Positions 46,319 to 56,113 of a stretch of 64,000 bases of DNA are shown here, one piece after another (positions within the stretch are counted from its first letter, which is position 1; each line of letters opens with the position of its first letter). Under the pieces are notes generated by a model that worked only from the letters and a program-made list of their open reading frames with translations, did not search any database and had not been told where the DNA came from. The stretch covers positions 3,536,705 to 3,600,704 of the forward strand of contig CM065176.1 of NCBI GenBank assembly GCA_033026295.1, given 5' to 3'. This DNA is from Channa striata (taxonomy: Eukaryota > Chordata > Actinopteri > Anabantiformes > Channidae). Position numbers and translations under genes: made by a program.

Positions 46319-46539
46319 GCGCATGAGCGGGGGAAAAAGCCCCCCGGTGGACGCGCGAGGTAGAGGGTGCGCGAACAGCCCCAAAAAAACGACTTTTGGG
46401 CCAACTCCCCCGTGTCGAATACGGCGCCCTTCCCCCCCTCTAGCTCTCTGGGCCTAGAGCTAAAGGCGGGTAGCGATTTAAAAACACCCCCGCTCTTTCT
46501 CTTTTTCCCAGCATTCCCCGTGTGAGAACAGGGTAGCAC
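46091..46539. repeat. GA-rich simple repeats and GC-rich unique flank
   Basis: (GA)n and GAGAGAAAGA tracts at about 46,100-46,165 and 46,283-46,315, with GGGGAGGA-rich sequence between. Then a unique segment carries CGGGGGAAAAAGCCCCCCGG at about 46,328 and CCCAAAAAAACGACTTTTGG near 46,380. This joins the inverted satellite at about 46,540. Function unknown. Confidence 0.8.
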
Positions 46540-48398
46540 GAGGGTTATGCTCGCAATCGCCTTTTCTCAGCCAGAAAATGCTGTTTTGGTACCAAGCTTG
46601 TATTTAACAATTTCTGCACCAAACTCAAATAATACTGTGTCTGCCTTCTTATTTAGCCTAAATCCACTCAGGAGAGACTGAAAATAAGGTTGTGGTATGT
46701 TTCCTTAAACTACAGTAAATGCATGTAATTCAAGCATCCTTTTATGCTCGCAATTGCCTTTTGTCAGCGAGAAAATGCTGTTTTGGAGCCAAGAATAAAT
46801 TAAACAATTTCTGCACCGAACTCAAATAAAACTGTGTCTGCCTTCTTATTTAGCCTAAATCCACTCAGGAGGGACTGAAAATAAGCTTGTGGGATGTTTC
46901 CTTAAACTACAGTAAATGCATGTAATTCAAGCATCCTTTTATGCTCGCAATCGCCTTTTCTCAGCGAGAAAATGCTGTTTTGTAGCCAAGAATAAAATGA
47001 ACAATTTCTGCACCAAACTCAAATAAAACTGTGTCTGCCTTCTTATTTAGCCTAAATCCACTCAGGAGAGACTAAAAATAAGCTTGTGGGATGTTTCCTT
47101 ATAAGACGGCAATTCCAGCATCCTTTTATGCTCGCAATCGCCTTTTCTCAGCGAGGAAAATGCTTTTTTGGAGCCAAGCTTGTATTTAACAATTTCTGCA
47201 CCAAACTCAAATAAAACTGTGTCTTCCTCCTTCTTTAGCCTAAATACACCCAGGCGAGACTGAAAACAAGCTTGTGGGATGTTTCCTTATAAAACAATAA
47301 TTTCCAGCATCCTTTTATGCTCGCAATCGCCTTTTTTCAGCGAGGAAAAGGTATTTTAAACCCAAGCTTGTATTTAACAATTTCTGCACCGAGCTCAAAT
47401 AAAACTGTGTCTGCCTTCTTATTTAGCCTAAATACACTCAGGAGAAACTTAATAAAAGCTTGTTGGATGTTTTGTTAAAAGACAGTAATTCCAGCATCCT
47501 TTTATGCTCGCAATCGCCTTTTTCTCAGCGAGGAAATGCTGTTTTAGAACTAAAGTTTGTATTTAACAATTTCTGCACCAAACTCAAATAAAACTGTGTC
47601 TGCCTTCTTATTTAGCCTAAATCCACTCAGGAGAGACTGAAAATAAGCTTGTATACCACAAGAAAGTAAATGCAAGCATCCTTTTATGCTCGCAATCGCC
47701 TTTTCTAAGCGAGGAAATGCTGTTTTAGAACTAAAGTTTGTATTTAACAATTTCTGCACCAAACTCAAATAAAACTGTGTCTGCCTTCTTATTTAACCTA
47801 AATCCACTCAGGAGAGACTGAAAATAAGCTTGTGGGATGTTTCCTTAAACTACAGTAAATGCATGTAATTCAAGCATCCTTTAATGCTCGCAATCGCCTT
47901 TTGTCAGCCAGAAAATGCTGTTTTGGAGCCAAGCTTGTATTTAACAATTTCTGCACCAAACTCAAATAAAACTGTGTCTGCCTTCTTATTTAGCCTAAAT
48001 CCACTCAGGAGAGACTGAAAATAAGCTAGTGGTATGTTTCCTTAAAAGACAGTAAATTCATGTAATTCAAGCATCCTTTTATGCTCGCAATCGCCTTTTG
48101 TCAGCGAGAAAATGCTGTTTTGGAGCCAAGCTTGTATTTAACAATTTCTGCACCAAACTCAAATAATACTGTGTCTGCCTTCTTATTTAGCCTAATTCCA
48201 CTCAGGAGAGACTGAAAATAAGCTTGTGGGATGTTTCCTTAAACTACAGTAAATGCATGTAATTCAAGTATCCTTTTATGCTCGCAATCGCCTTTTGTCA
48301 GCGAGAAAATGCTTTTTTGGAGCCAAGCTTGCATTTAACATTTATTGCACCAAACTCAAATAAAACTGTGTCTGCCTTCTTATTTAGCCTAAATCCAC
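46540..48398 (-). repeat. Same satellite, inverted, about 10 diverged units
   Basis: Reverse-complement monomers (CTTCTTATTTAGCCTAAATC) at about 193-bp spacing from 46,660 to 48,395. All appear to carry the CAGTCTCTCCTGAG linker type. Units differ from each other more than those of the forward array do (for example TAAAGTTTGT and CCAAGAATAAA variants). The array ends abruptly at CTAAATCCAC (48,398) against the virus-like block. Confidence 0.93.
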
Positions 48399-48545
48399 AA
48401 CGCTTTCTGGGGTGGCGGTCGGATGGTTTGGGTGGCGGTCGGACGCTCCGAGTAGTGGTCAGAAACTCTGAGTAGCGGTCAGATGTTTTGAATACCGGTC
48501 GGACACTCTCCCTCAGGACCTCGTCAATCGGACAGGGGTCGAAGG
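48399..48545. repeat. Short GGTCGGACG-type reiterations, block 1
   Basis: About six copies of a 20-22-bp unit such as GCGGTCGGACGCTCCGAGTA, beginning exactly where the satellite stops. Same family as 49,978-50,515 and, inverted, 54,948-55,095. Confidence 0.85.
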
Positions 48546-48662
48546 CAAGGCCTGAATGAGGAAGGGGGAGGATAGTGGGGGGCACAAAAAATCACAATCA
48601 CTTCAAACACAAGGCAGTAGGGTAGAATTGGGACACTATAGCTCTCTCATTCCTCTTGTTCG

Positions 48663-49582
48663 ATGTCCCGGATGAAAGGATATGTCAAAGACACTTCCCA
48701 GCCCGTGATCGGTGCGGGTGCCTACGGTTTGGCGTACAGGGTTAGGTCTCGACAGACCGGCGAAGAGTTTGCGTTGAAGTGCCACGCGCGGTGCAGAGGA
48801 CTCGACCGTGAGAGAGCTGTCATGCCTCGCTGCCCTGCGAGGTCAATCAAACATAATACAGATGTTGGATTGCTTCATGGACGAGGGCAGCACCGTGGCC
48901 ATGCTCATGCCCTATGTGCCCTACATGCTGAGAAGAGCTATCCACAAGAAAATCCCAAAAGACCGAACTGGATGAATGTCTCCCTTGACGAGAGCTAGGA
49001 TCCCGCTGAGTTTCATGGCCAGTTTCTCCAGTGAGACAGCAAACGCCTTGGCCTACATGAACAGACTGAACCTGATACACAGAGACATCACCCCTAACAA
49101 CCTGCTGCTTACGGAGGATCTCACCGTGAAGGTGGCCGACCTGGGCCTCGCCAGACAGTCACAGAGCCCTACAGAGACCGGAGTTATTCGCGGCGGGCCG
49201 GAGTGCAGAGTACACGTGCGCCATAGACGTCTGGAGCTTGGGGGCCGTGATTGCAGACGCAATGGAAGGCAAGGTGGTATTCTTGCGTTCGGGGCTCTAT
49301 TCCACGTTCAACATGACAGTGGAACTTGTGCTCGAGTGTCCGGATCGTCCGGGGGACAACGCGGCCGTGGTGCGGAACAGAAATCAGTTGGTGCCCAACC
49401 TGATGAGCTGCGAGCCCGCCAAGAGGGTCACGCTGAGTCTCCTGGCGTATCAGGACAGCGAAAGGCCAACGGCGGAGGAGTTGTTAAGAGACAGCGAGTG
49501 GATGGCGCTCGCCTGCATCACAGAAGAGGAGAAGGCCACGGTGTTGGAACGATGCAAAAGTGTCACAACCAATCATGTGTGA
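48663..49582 (+). pseudogene. Virus-like Ser/Thr protein kinase (CDK-like), broken
   Basis: All main kinase subdomains are present but in three frames. 48,663 onward gives VIGAGAYGLAYRV (Gly loop) and EEFALK (the ATP-binding Lys). From about 48,790 the next frame gives VRELSCLAALRGQSNIIQML (helix C Glu region), then IHRDITPNNLLL (catalytic loop) and VADLGLAR (DFG replaced by DLG), with a TGA at 48,973. From about 49,200 a third frame gives CAIDVWSLGAVIADAM (subdomain IX, CMGC style) to a stop at 49,580. About 300 codons is a normal kinase-domain length. Two frameshifts and one nonsense codon inactivate it unless they are assembly errors. It is intronless, and GGTCGGACG reiterations flank it on both sides. 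Large DNA viruses of fish often encode such kinases. Confidence 0.85.
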
Positions 49583-49977
49583 CGTGAAAGTGATGTTCTT
49601 TTATTAAAATCACTCATTCCTATGTGAATCAACAAGCATGTCATACAATAAAAAAGAACACGATGTTGCGACCAGGAACGCAATCAGGACCAGCATCCTA
49701 TGTGGTTTGGCTGTGAAGACGACTTATCCTCAGGGTCAGGCACAGCTCTGGGGCTCTGGAAACGGATCTTGCTCTGCTGGGCTCTCTTCGGCTGCCCTCC
49801 TCTTAAAGATCATGCCCGTGGGCGCATCTCACAAGGCCGGCCCGTAAAAACCATGTGGGATGACTATTGTGGAATACCAAGCGCTCACACACCAGTGGGA
49901 ATCTAAACATTTTTTCAACGTCCGACCAAAGTCAGTGGGATGGTCGGAATCTCTGTCAACACAGAAGGCTGGGTGGA
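49583..49977. other. Intergenic in virus-like block, convergent poly(A) signals
   Basis: AATAAA occurs on the minus strand near 49,600 and on the plus strand near 49,647, either of which could end transcripts. Short ORFs on both strands are unrecognised. Confidence 0.4.
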
Positions 49978-50515
49978 AGTTCCCAACTGCGGTTGGACGC
50001 TTTCTGTGGCGGTCGGACATCTAGGAGGGGTGGCGGTCGGATGCTCTGGTGGGCAGTGAGACGCTCTGAGTAGCGGTCAGACGGAGCGGTTGGACGCTCT
50101 GAGTACCACTCAGAAAGTATGAGTAGCAGTCGGATGGTATGAGTTGCGGTCGGACGTTATGAGTAGCGGTCGGACGGTCTGAGGGGCGGATGGACGCTAT
50201 GAGAAGCGGTCGAACGCACTGAAGGGCGGTCAGACGGAGTGGTCGGATGCTCTTAGTACCTGTCGAACGGTATGAGATGCGGTCGGACGCACTGAGTACC
50301 AACGGATGCTGTGAGTAGCAGTCGGACGCTCTGAGTAGCGGTCGGACAGAGCAGTTGGACCCTCTGAGTAGCGGTCGGACGCTCTGAGTAGCGGTCGGAC
50401 GGTATGAGAAGCGGTCGGATGGTATGAGAAGCGGTCGGACACTCTCAGGGGCAGTCGGACGCTTTGAAGGGCGGTTGAACGCTCTGAGCAGCGGATTGTT
50501 TACGCAACGGTCGGG
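49978..50515. repeat. GGTCGGACG-type reiterations, block 2
   Basis: About 25 irregular copies of a 20-22-bp unit, for example GCGGTCGGACGCTCTGAGTA, with variants GGTATGAGAAGCGGTCGGA. Longer and more regular than block 1, in the same orientation; block 3 at 54,948 is inverted. Confidence 0.9.
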
Positions 50516-50599
50516 TTGGGGTGGGGTGGGGTGGCGATTGGACCGTGTACAGACACACAGACAAGTAGTTCTACGGGATCGACATTATGAGACTGGCCC

Positions 50600-51620
50600 C
50601 TGGCCACATCCAACCCTACGCGTGGTAGACGAGTAAAGCAAGTTCATCCGCTGCGAACGGTTGCGACGGGAGAATCGCTTCGAGAAGAAGCGGGAAGGCC
50701 TGACAACCCGACGTGGCCTAAGGGAAAACGGTTCGATCGTGTCGGTCTCGCTGAACCGGTGGAAAGCCGCCACGAGCTCGGAGATCGGGCCTCTCAGCGT
50801 CTTAAGACAACCACTGTGGAACGAAAAGCTGTGGATGAACGAGCTGGGCCGGTTAGAGGAACCGAAAACAAAGAGGCTGTGTTCATGGAGAACGTCGTCG
50901 AGCTGTCGCAGACGCTGACCGAAATGCACCCGAGTATATTTGCGGCCCCTAGTCAGGGCAAGTGTTCCAGACAGACTCACTCTAGATCAGCGGATGTATT
51001 TCACATTTAAGGAGTACACCGCCGAGATACCCACCTGGCTGGCTGAGGCGACCGCGGGCTCGGGATTTGGAAACTGGACGGTAAGGGCGCTCGACGTCGG
51101 AGCCAGATTGCTGGTGTATGGCACCCCTCCATGCGCTAGAGGAGACCAGGCAGACCCAGAGTCGCTTTCGAGATGCGGTCTGTCCAATGCGGGGATCAGA
51201 AACCTGGTGCTGAGGCTAAAAGCAAAGGTCCTCGGAGAGAAGAGGCTCAAAATCACTGTGTTGAACTGCACGAGCACACCTCTCAAAGTGACAGTGAACA
51301 GGTCCGCACTGACAGGTATCTCCAGGGTGGACGAGCTGGACCGCGCAAGGCTGCAGTTTTGCGAGCAAGGCAAGTGCTACATCCATGATGCAAATCCAGG
51401 CTCTTTGTTGGATTCCCTCAAATGGGCTCCTGTCATAATGTTCGCTAAACACATGAGGACGGGACCCCTGCGTGAGCTAAGTGAAGAATACTACAAGGTG
51501 ATTTGTTTAAAAGGGTTTCCCCGCTATGTGGCGCCGACTGCAACTTCTAAGGGGGGACAAGAACGTGAACAAGAAAGAGATCGCAGTGTATAACAAGATC
51601 CATGACATGTGATATGCATA
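50600..51620 (+). pseudogene. Unidentified virus-block gene, frameshifted
   Basis: A protein-like reading of roughly 330 codons spread over frames. 50,661-50,880 contains SLNRWKAATSSEIGPLSVLR and WNEKLWMNELGRLEE. 50,880-50,945 shifts to a frame with MENVVELSQTLTEMHPSIF. 50,946-51,530 returns to the first frame with LDQRMYFTFKEYTAEIPTWL, LLVYGTPPC and APVIMFAKHMRTGPLREL. Near 51,530 the last part seems to move again to a frame with GDKNVNKKEIAVYNKIHDM before a stop at 51,610. I recognise no family. The first two shifts compensate each other. It follows the reiteration block, in the same direction as the kinase. Confidence 0.55.
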
Positions 51621-51937
51621 ATGTAATACCCAATGTAGCCCCCTGCGCAAAAGCTCAGGGTTTATCTGTACGACCTCTTATTATTGTTTTCGATGTAAGG
51701 TATTAAATCAACTGAACAACCCACATAGTCATATCCAATTTGTCCTTTTCTTTTCTCTGAGCTGATCCGCAAATAACGCACAAACACACACAGATAAAAC
51801 ATTTTGTATTTGCAGCCATTTAGCTTTATTTCTGTGATCCACAAGACATGCTAACACACAAAGAGAGAGAGAAGGAGAGAAGGAGAGATTCTCAAACCTT
51901 CTCTTAGCTAAGTAATAAAACTAAACTGCTGGTCCAT

Positions 51938-52135
51938 TCAACATCTTCGCTTGACGTCTTTTCCCTGCCACAGAGAATATACAGCGGGTTGCAACGAGGT
52001 GGCGTGAGGCCTGGGTTCCTGGACGTCGGCTGTAGTCCTCTCTTCCAATTGGGATGCATGAACGCTCAGTGCCAATTCCTCTAAATAGCGTGTCATTATC
52101 TGTGCCCTTTTGGGTCGCTCGGTGGTAGAAGACAT
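51938..52135 (-). CDS. Small hypothetical protein, 65 aa
   Basis: Minus-strand ORF with an ATG at 52,135, preceded by TATC repeats (TATCTATCTATCC near 52,145). It begins MSSTTERPKRAQIMTRYLEE and is charged, with no membrane segment or known domain. It sits downstream of and in line with the Ser-rich minus ORF. It could be a real small viral gene or chance. Confidence 0.35.
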   Translation of the reverse strand: MSSTTERPKRAQIMTRYLEELALSVHASQLEERTTADVQEPRPHATSLQPAVYSLWQGKDVKRRC

Positions 52136-52179
52136 AATTATCTAACTATCTATCTATCCATCTCCCTCCTCGTTTAACA

Positions 52180-52891
52180 TCAGAGTGTAATGACACAGGC
52201 GGCCTCCCCGGTGGAATCCGCGTCCGAAGCGTTCCAAGATTCGTCTTCGGACTCTACGCCTTCTTCCCCACCCTTCCTCGGGACACCTGTGTCGTAATCC
52301 GAGCTCGATCGAGACTGCTGCCGGTGAACAGTGGGGGTCTGAAACGGACGCAGGAAAGAAACGGTCTCCTTGCCTTCTCGCTCTTCCTCCGATCTCACCA
52401 TCCCCCTCTTGTCAACTCGCTCATGCCTCGCCTCCTCACGAGAGTCTGGGTTTTCCTTGCACTCTTTGGTTTTGGCGAAGCTGTCAGTTTGGCTGCAGTC
52501 CACATGTCCTTGTGGACTGGCGAACCTCTTCTTTGCGAGCGGGGCCCGTGTCACACTCACCATCGCTCTCTCGGTGCTCAGATTTGACTTTGTCGTCACT
52601 CTCGGAACAGGAGCGTCCACGCCGCTTTGCCGCTCCTCCTGATGCACCGAGTTATCCACGTGATTCACTCTCACTATCCGACGTACTGCTCGTGACGGGT
52701 GCTCTTTTTGGTCGATTGATTGAGGCCGGTGAGCTGCACCGCCGGCACCCCTCCTCAACACGCACGCCTTTCTGTTTATTAGATGGAGAAGATTCTGTTG
52801 AGCATGTCACGCCTGAGGAAGATGCTTGAGACGCACTGGGTCCAAATCGATTGGGACTGGATTTTATCAGGTCCCCTTTCCCTCCTTGCAT
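52180..52891 (-). pseudogene. Ser/acidic-rich nuclear-protein-like ORF, broken
   Basis: From 52,891 the minus strand reads MQGGKGDLIKSSPNRFG and a long Ser-rich region with TSDSESES, then a TAA near 52,652. The same frame resumes with KRRGRSCSESDDKVKSEHR (basic patch then acidic-Ser). Another frame stays open from 52,761 to 52,180 and ends in an acidic stretch (GVESEDESWNASDADS). Low-complexity Ser/Asp/Glu composition with basic clusters resembles viral regulatory or nuclear proteins, but no family is identified. At least one nonsense codon and a probable frameshift. Confidence 0.45.
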
Positions 52892-53284
52892 TTTTTTTTG
52901 GTGGCTGCCGCTCTGACTAGTGCTTTTCTCCTCCTGGATGAAAACGTCGTCATTCCAAATGCTCTGCTCTGGATCACAATTTTTTCAATTCAGAAATAGC
53001 AGAGGAAGCTGCTCTGTGGCCACAGAACCTGGATGTTTCGGCTTGCGGGGCCGCGTGAGACAAACGGCTCCCGGCTTTATCAGGAAAGGCGATGAGAGAC
53101 TTTTCGGTCCACCTCTCAGTAGACAGCAAGTACAAACAGTCAATTAGGGCTGCGCTGAGTTGATCCCTCTAGTCCCGCTTGCTGAGTGTGATCACCACAC
53201 CGTGGTTGCTAGCGACCCATTCCCCCAGGATGCCAGAGTGGGCTCTGTTCCGCAAGGTCTTGTCCAATCTCAGGAGGGTTGCTA
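52892..53284. other. Virus-like block, no clear gene
   Basis: Short ORFs only (one at 52,920-53,147, plus strand). It probably contained the 5' part of the Ser-rich gene or the 3' part of the next minus-strand gene. Confidence 0.35.
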
Positions 53285-53649
53285 TTAGCAGAGTGGACAT
53301 TTGATCCAGTGAGATGCCGGGGTCGCCTCGGGGGTCATGTGCAGAACACTCTCAGTGACACAAGGAGGTCCTACGCAAGTGCTCTCGATGCCTACATCCT
53401 CCTCGCATTCGTCTGCCTCGTTGTTGTCATCATTCACGGTGTTGAAGTCCTGGCCCCCCTCTCGGTCATTGTCACAACCGAGCTCCCGCCGCTCTGGAGA
53501 CCGCAACCGGGTTCTCCTTCCCTCGAGTCACAGGAGCTCTGAAAGGTGTCGTGGCTCTGCTGTCCCTCTCCAGGTGGCTGTTGCATCTTGAGCTTGTTGT
53601 GGTACACGCGGAGCTTCAGGAAAAGCACTTTCACCTTTATCTTTATCAT
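53285..53649 (-). pseudogene. Acidic ORF remnants, probable tail of the gene upstream
   Basis: Two overlapping minus frames: 53,649-53,434 (MIKIKVKVLFLKLRVYHNKL) and 53,506-53,285 (NTVNDDNNEADECEEDVGIE). Sequence between here and 53,816 also has protein-like patches, such as a Lys/Asp-rich KDKDDKDKGES near 53,650, in changing frames. They may be the decayed C-terminal extension of the ORF at 53,817-54,467. Confidence 0.35.
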
Positions 53650-53816
53650 CTTTATCCTTCACTGAGTCACCCTTGCTCAGGCTGTACCACATTTTAAGAA
53701 TCTTGTGGATGTCTACGGGGGGCTGTCACATAAGCATCTCCGCACACTCGGCCGCTTTACACGTCGTATCGCCCGAGTGCTCCTTAATTTTCTTTTTGCC
53801 TTAGAGCGCCACCAGA

Positions 53817-54467
53817 TCAGCCAGTGACATACAACCTTCCCTCATCTGAGCGGATATTAGGCCGGCGCGTTTGCTTCGCACAACCGCACAAAACTCTGGG
53901 TCCGAGGTGTATCTGCGTCAGAACCTGAGTCAGATCGCTTACTCTCTCGATGGGGCAGTAGAGGAGCTCTGCCACAGTGAACGCGCTCGGAATCCTTCCC
54001 TCCATTAACGCAATGGCCAGTTCCACAACCCCGATCATCATGGGATTCAGAATCTTGCTCGCCACGTGTCTCGGCAAGCCGTTGCACCTCACGCCCAGGT
54101 TCACGCGCTTGGTGAACGCCGTCAGCGTGGACTGCTGTATATTTTGGCACATTTCTCACCCGGCCATGAACGTGTCTCTACCCAGGTCCTGGAGGATCTC
54201 TTTCCAACAGCTTATCAGTTCTCCGTTGCCATTTACGCAGCTGCGCTTCAGGGCCCTGTAGAAACCCAGCGTTGTAGTCACGTACAGTTCTCGCATGTTG
54301 TTCTGATCCCTCCGCAGGTCGACGACAGGGAGGAGGTTGCTGCGCTTCCTGTCAAGGACATTGCTGCTAAAGTACACCACACGAACCTCACTGCAGCCCT
54401 TGTCGTACTGAAACCGCTTCAGGTCGTATTTGAACTGGCATTCAAATAAATTTTTGTTTTCCCTCAT
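53817..54467 (-). pseudogene. Unidentified 217-codon gene with one nonsense codon
   Basis: A single minus-strand frame from ATG at 54,467 to a stop at 53,817, interrupted only by a TGA at 54,156-54,158. Before it: MRENKNLFECQFKYDLKRFQ, VRVVYFSSNVLDRKRSNLLP, MRELYVTTTLGFYRAL. After it: KRVNLGVRCNGLPRHVASKI, LNPMMIGVVELAIALMEGRI, AFTVAELLYCPIERV, GPRVLCGCA. Good amino acid composition, no frameshift and no recognised family. It is the best preserved unknown gene of the block. A piece (53,888-53,975) is duplicated at 54,534-54,605. Confidence 0.6.
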
Positions 54468-54533
54468 TTCTGGTCTCCTTGTGATTTCAGCGTTTGGATC
54501 CCAGTTAGTTGGTTTCTCACGCCAGCGTTTTCA

Positions 54534-54605
54534 CAAAACTCTGGGTCCGAGGTGTATCTTCAGAACCTGAGTCTCGCTTCTCGATGGGGCAGTAGAGGAG
54601 CTCTG
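54534..54605. repeat. Partial direct duplicate of 53,888-53,975
   Basis: AAAACTCTGGGTCCGAGGTG to GGGGCAGTAGAGGAGCTCTG repeats the inside of the 217-codon gene with three small deletions. It lies just upstream of that gene's start. Surrounding sequence (54,468-54,947) shows no gene. Confidence 0.8.
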
Positions 54606-54947
54606 TTTGTTTAATCTTGCTGCGCCCGCGGCCCGAAACAGTCCACGTTGGCCTTGCGTTTCTTATTCCTGTTACGCCCGGATCCTCAACTGAGACCGCC
54701 GCTTTGATCGGTGGGACTAGGGAGTCTCAGTGTAGATCCTTACCCTTACTGGGAGGGGTTGCAGAGTAGGCTCCCTTTGAGTAAGCAAGTTCCCGTTAGT
54801 GTGTGCCTTTGTATCGGTGTCAAGTGGAGCCAAAAACTCTCAACTCCTCTGATGGCTTAGAAGTCCCAGGAACTCATCCGACCAACCCCCAGGCTCAATC
54901 TGAGAACAGACAGCTCTTATGTAAATCCTGTCAGATTTACAGATCCC

Positions 54948-55095
54948 GTCGAAGCCTCTAACCACCTCCCAAAGCAACCGACCGCCTCTCAAAGCCTCCG
55001 ACCGCCTCCGACCACCTCTCAAAGCCTTCGACCACCTCCCAAAGCCTCCGACCGGTACACAAAGCATCCGACCGCCTCTCAAAGCCTCTGACCGC
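54948..55095. repeat. GGTCGGACG-type reiterations, block 3, inverted
   Basis: About eight copies of CCGACCGCCTCTCAAAGCCT and variants, the reverse complement of the GGTCGGxxG theme in blocks 1 and 2 with a changed linker. Confidence 0.75.
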
Positions 55096-55354
55096 TGCCC
55101 AATTCAATATAACGTGCTCAGAGTGGACTCTGTAAGGAGGTTCTTGAGTGCTCAAAAACAGCCTAGGGGGCCGTGTTCAATGCCTTTGCAGCAGAAAGAA
55201 GAGAGCTTATCGTGCCGTCGACACAGACAGAACAGTTTGCTTTTAGATTTATTTTAAGAAAACCAGAAGGCTGAAGGCTCAGACATGGTTCGCATAACGA
55301 TATCGCCACGGCGCAGGACCACGTTAGGTTTCAGTCCACTGAAGACATCCTGCA

Positions 55355-55549
55355 TTGGTACGTGACGAGATGGCATCACTGTTCGCAGAGCAGCATACAA
55401 GACTTCTGCTTCTGGACTGTAAGCAGGACACGGACATGGTCCCGTTTCTTGATAACATTGTCAATTTTATGCAGCAGAATTGGGCGAATCAAAGGTTTAC
55501 GAGAATGATGTGGGAACAGATGGAAAACGTACTTGAACCGTGTTGTTAA
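55355..55549 (+). pseudogene. Hypothetical ORF, 64 codons, possibly an exon
   Basis: Open frame starting near 55,355 with DEMASLFAEQHTRLLLLDCK and DMVPFLDNIVNFMQQNWANQ. Composition is protein-like and the frame is open from before the GTG start, but a second frame (STEDILHWYVTRWH near 55,335-55,375) is equally plausible upstream. The following ORF is in another frame. It could be the 5' part of the spliced gene downstream. Confidence 0.35.
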
Positions 55550-56000
55550 ATTGCCCCCCTCCTACAACACCAATAACAGAATCTCATTGTGGACGGGGTT
55601 TCAGCACGGAGGCATTGGAGACTGTCAAAGTCATGGTGGACTGTTTTTGCACAAACTTCACCATAGTGGATCCCGAGACCGACTTCAAGATTAGGACCCC
55701 ACATGTGAGTATCGGTTGCATTGACCTTTATTGCCCTCACCCCGTGAAACATTCAAACGTTTTCTCTGTTATCCCGACTGTGTGTGAGCGCGGTCATGAA
55801 GTAATGAATGGTAATGGATGTTGTTCTGAATGCTTGTTTGTAATCTAAAATGAACAGGAGCCCCACGATGTCACAATTCTGATCCCTCCACATGTCAGAA
55901 TGTCCGGCATGGTCAGAAAGATCAGCGTTCATTGCAGCAAACCTCAAACCATCTACGATCTCTTTGTGAAACACTCCTGTGAAAGCAGTGCTGTGTTTTG
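55540..56000 (+). CDS. Unidentified spliced gene, two exons visible
   Basis: Exon to 55,704: GFSTEALETVKVMVDCFCTN and VDPETDFKIRTPH end at a consensus donor CAT|GTGAGT. An acceptor AACAG|GAG at 55,857 continues in phase 0 as EPHDVTILIPPHVRMSGMVR and ISVHCSKPQTIYDLFVKH. The exon frame then meets a TGA at about 55,998. One frame over, coding likeness continues (ENGMETLKRVLDSDGRFVP) to 56,110, suggesting a one-base frameshift. Intron length is 153 bp. No family recognised. It lies directly upstream of the RING-like gene on the same strand and may be part of it. Confidence 0.45.
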
Positions 56001-56113
56001 AGAACGGCATGGAGACCCTCAAACGGGTACTGGATTCAGACGGCCGCTTTGTCCCATCGGTGCAAGCCACGGACCGGGATTATGACCACGGGGACAATAA
56101 AGCTTTTCCTTAG

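Noticed and set aside
45023..46539. Long ORFs on both strands (up to 311 codons) in the GC-rich core
   Set aside because: Open only because the GC-rich repeats lack stop codons; all frames are repetitive and low complexity.
36501..48398. Repeated 60-70 codon ORFs in the satellite
   Set aside because: They follow the 196-bp unit, do not stay open across units and resemble no protein.
52324..52829. Plus-strand ORFs of 87-105 codons in the virus-like block
   Set aside because: They are antisense shadows of the Ser-rich minus-strand reading and show poorer composition.
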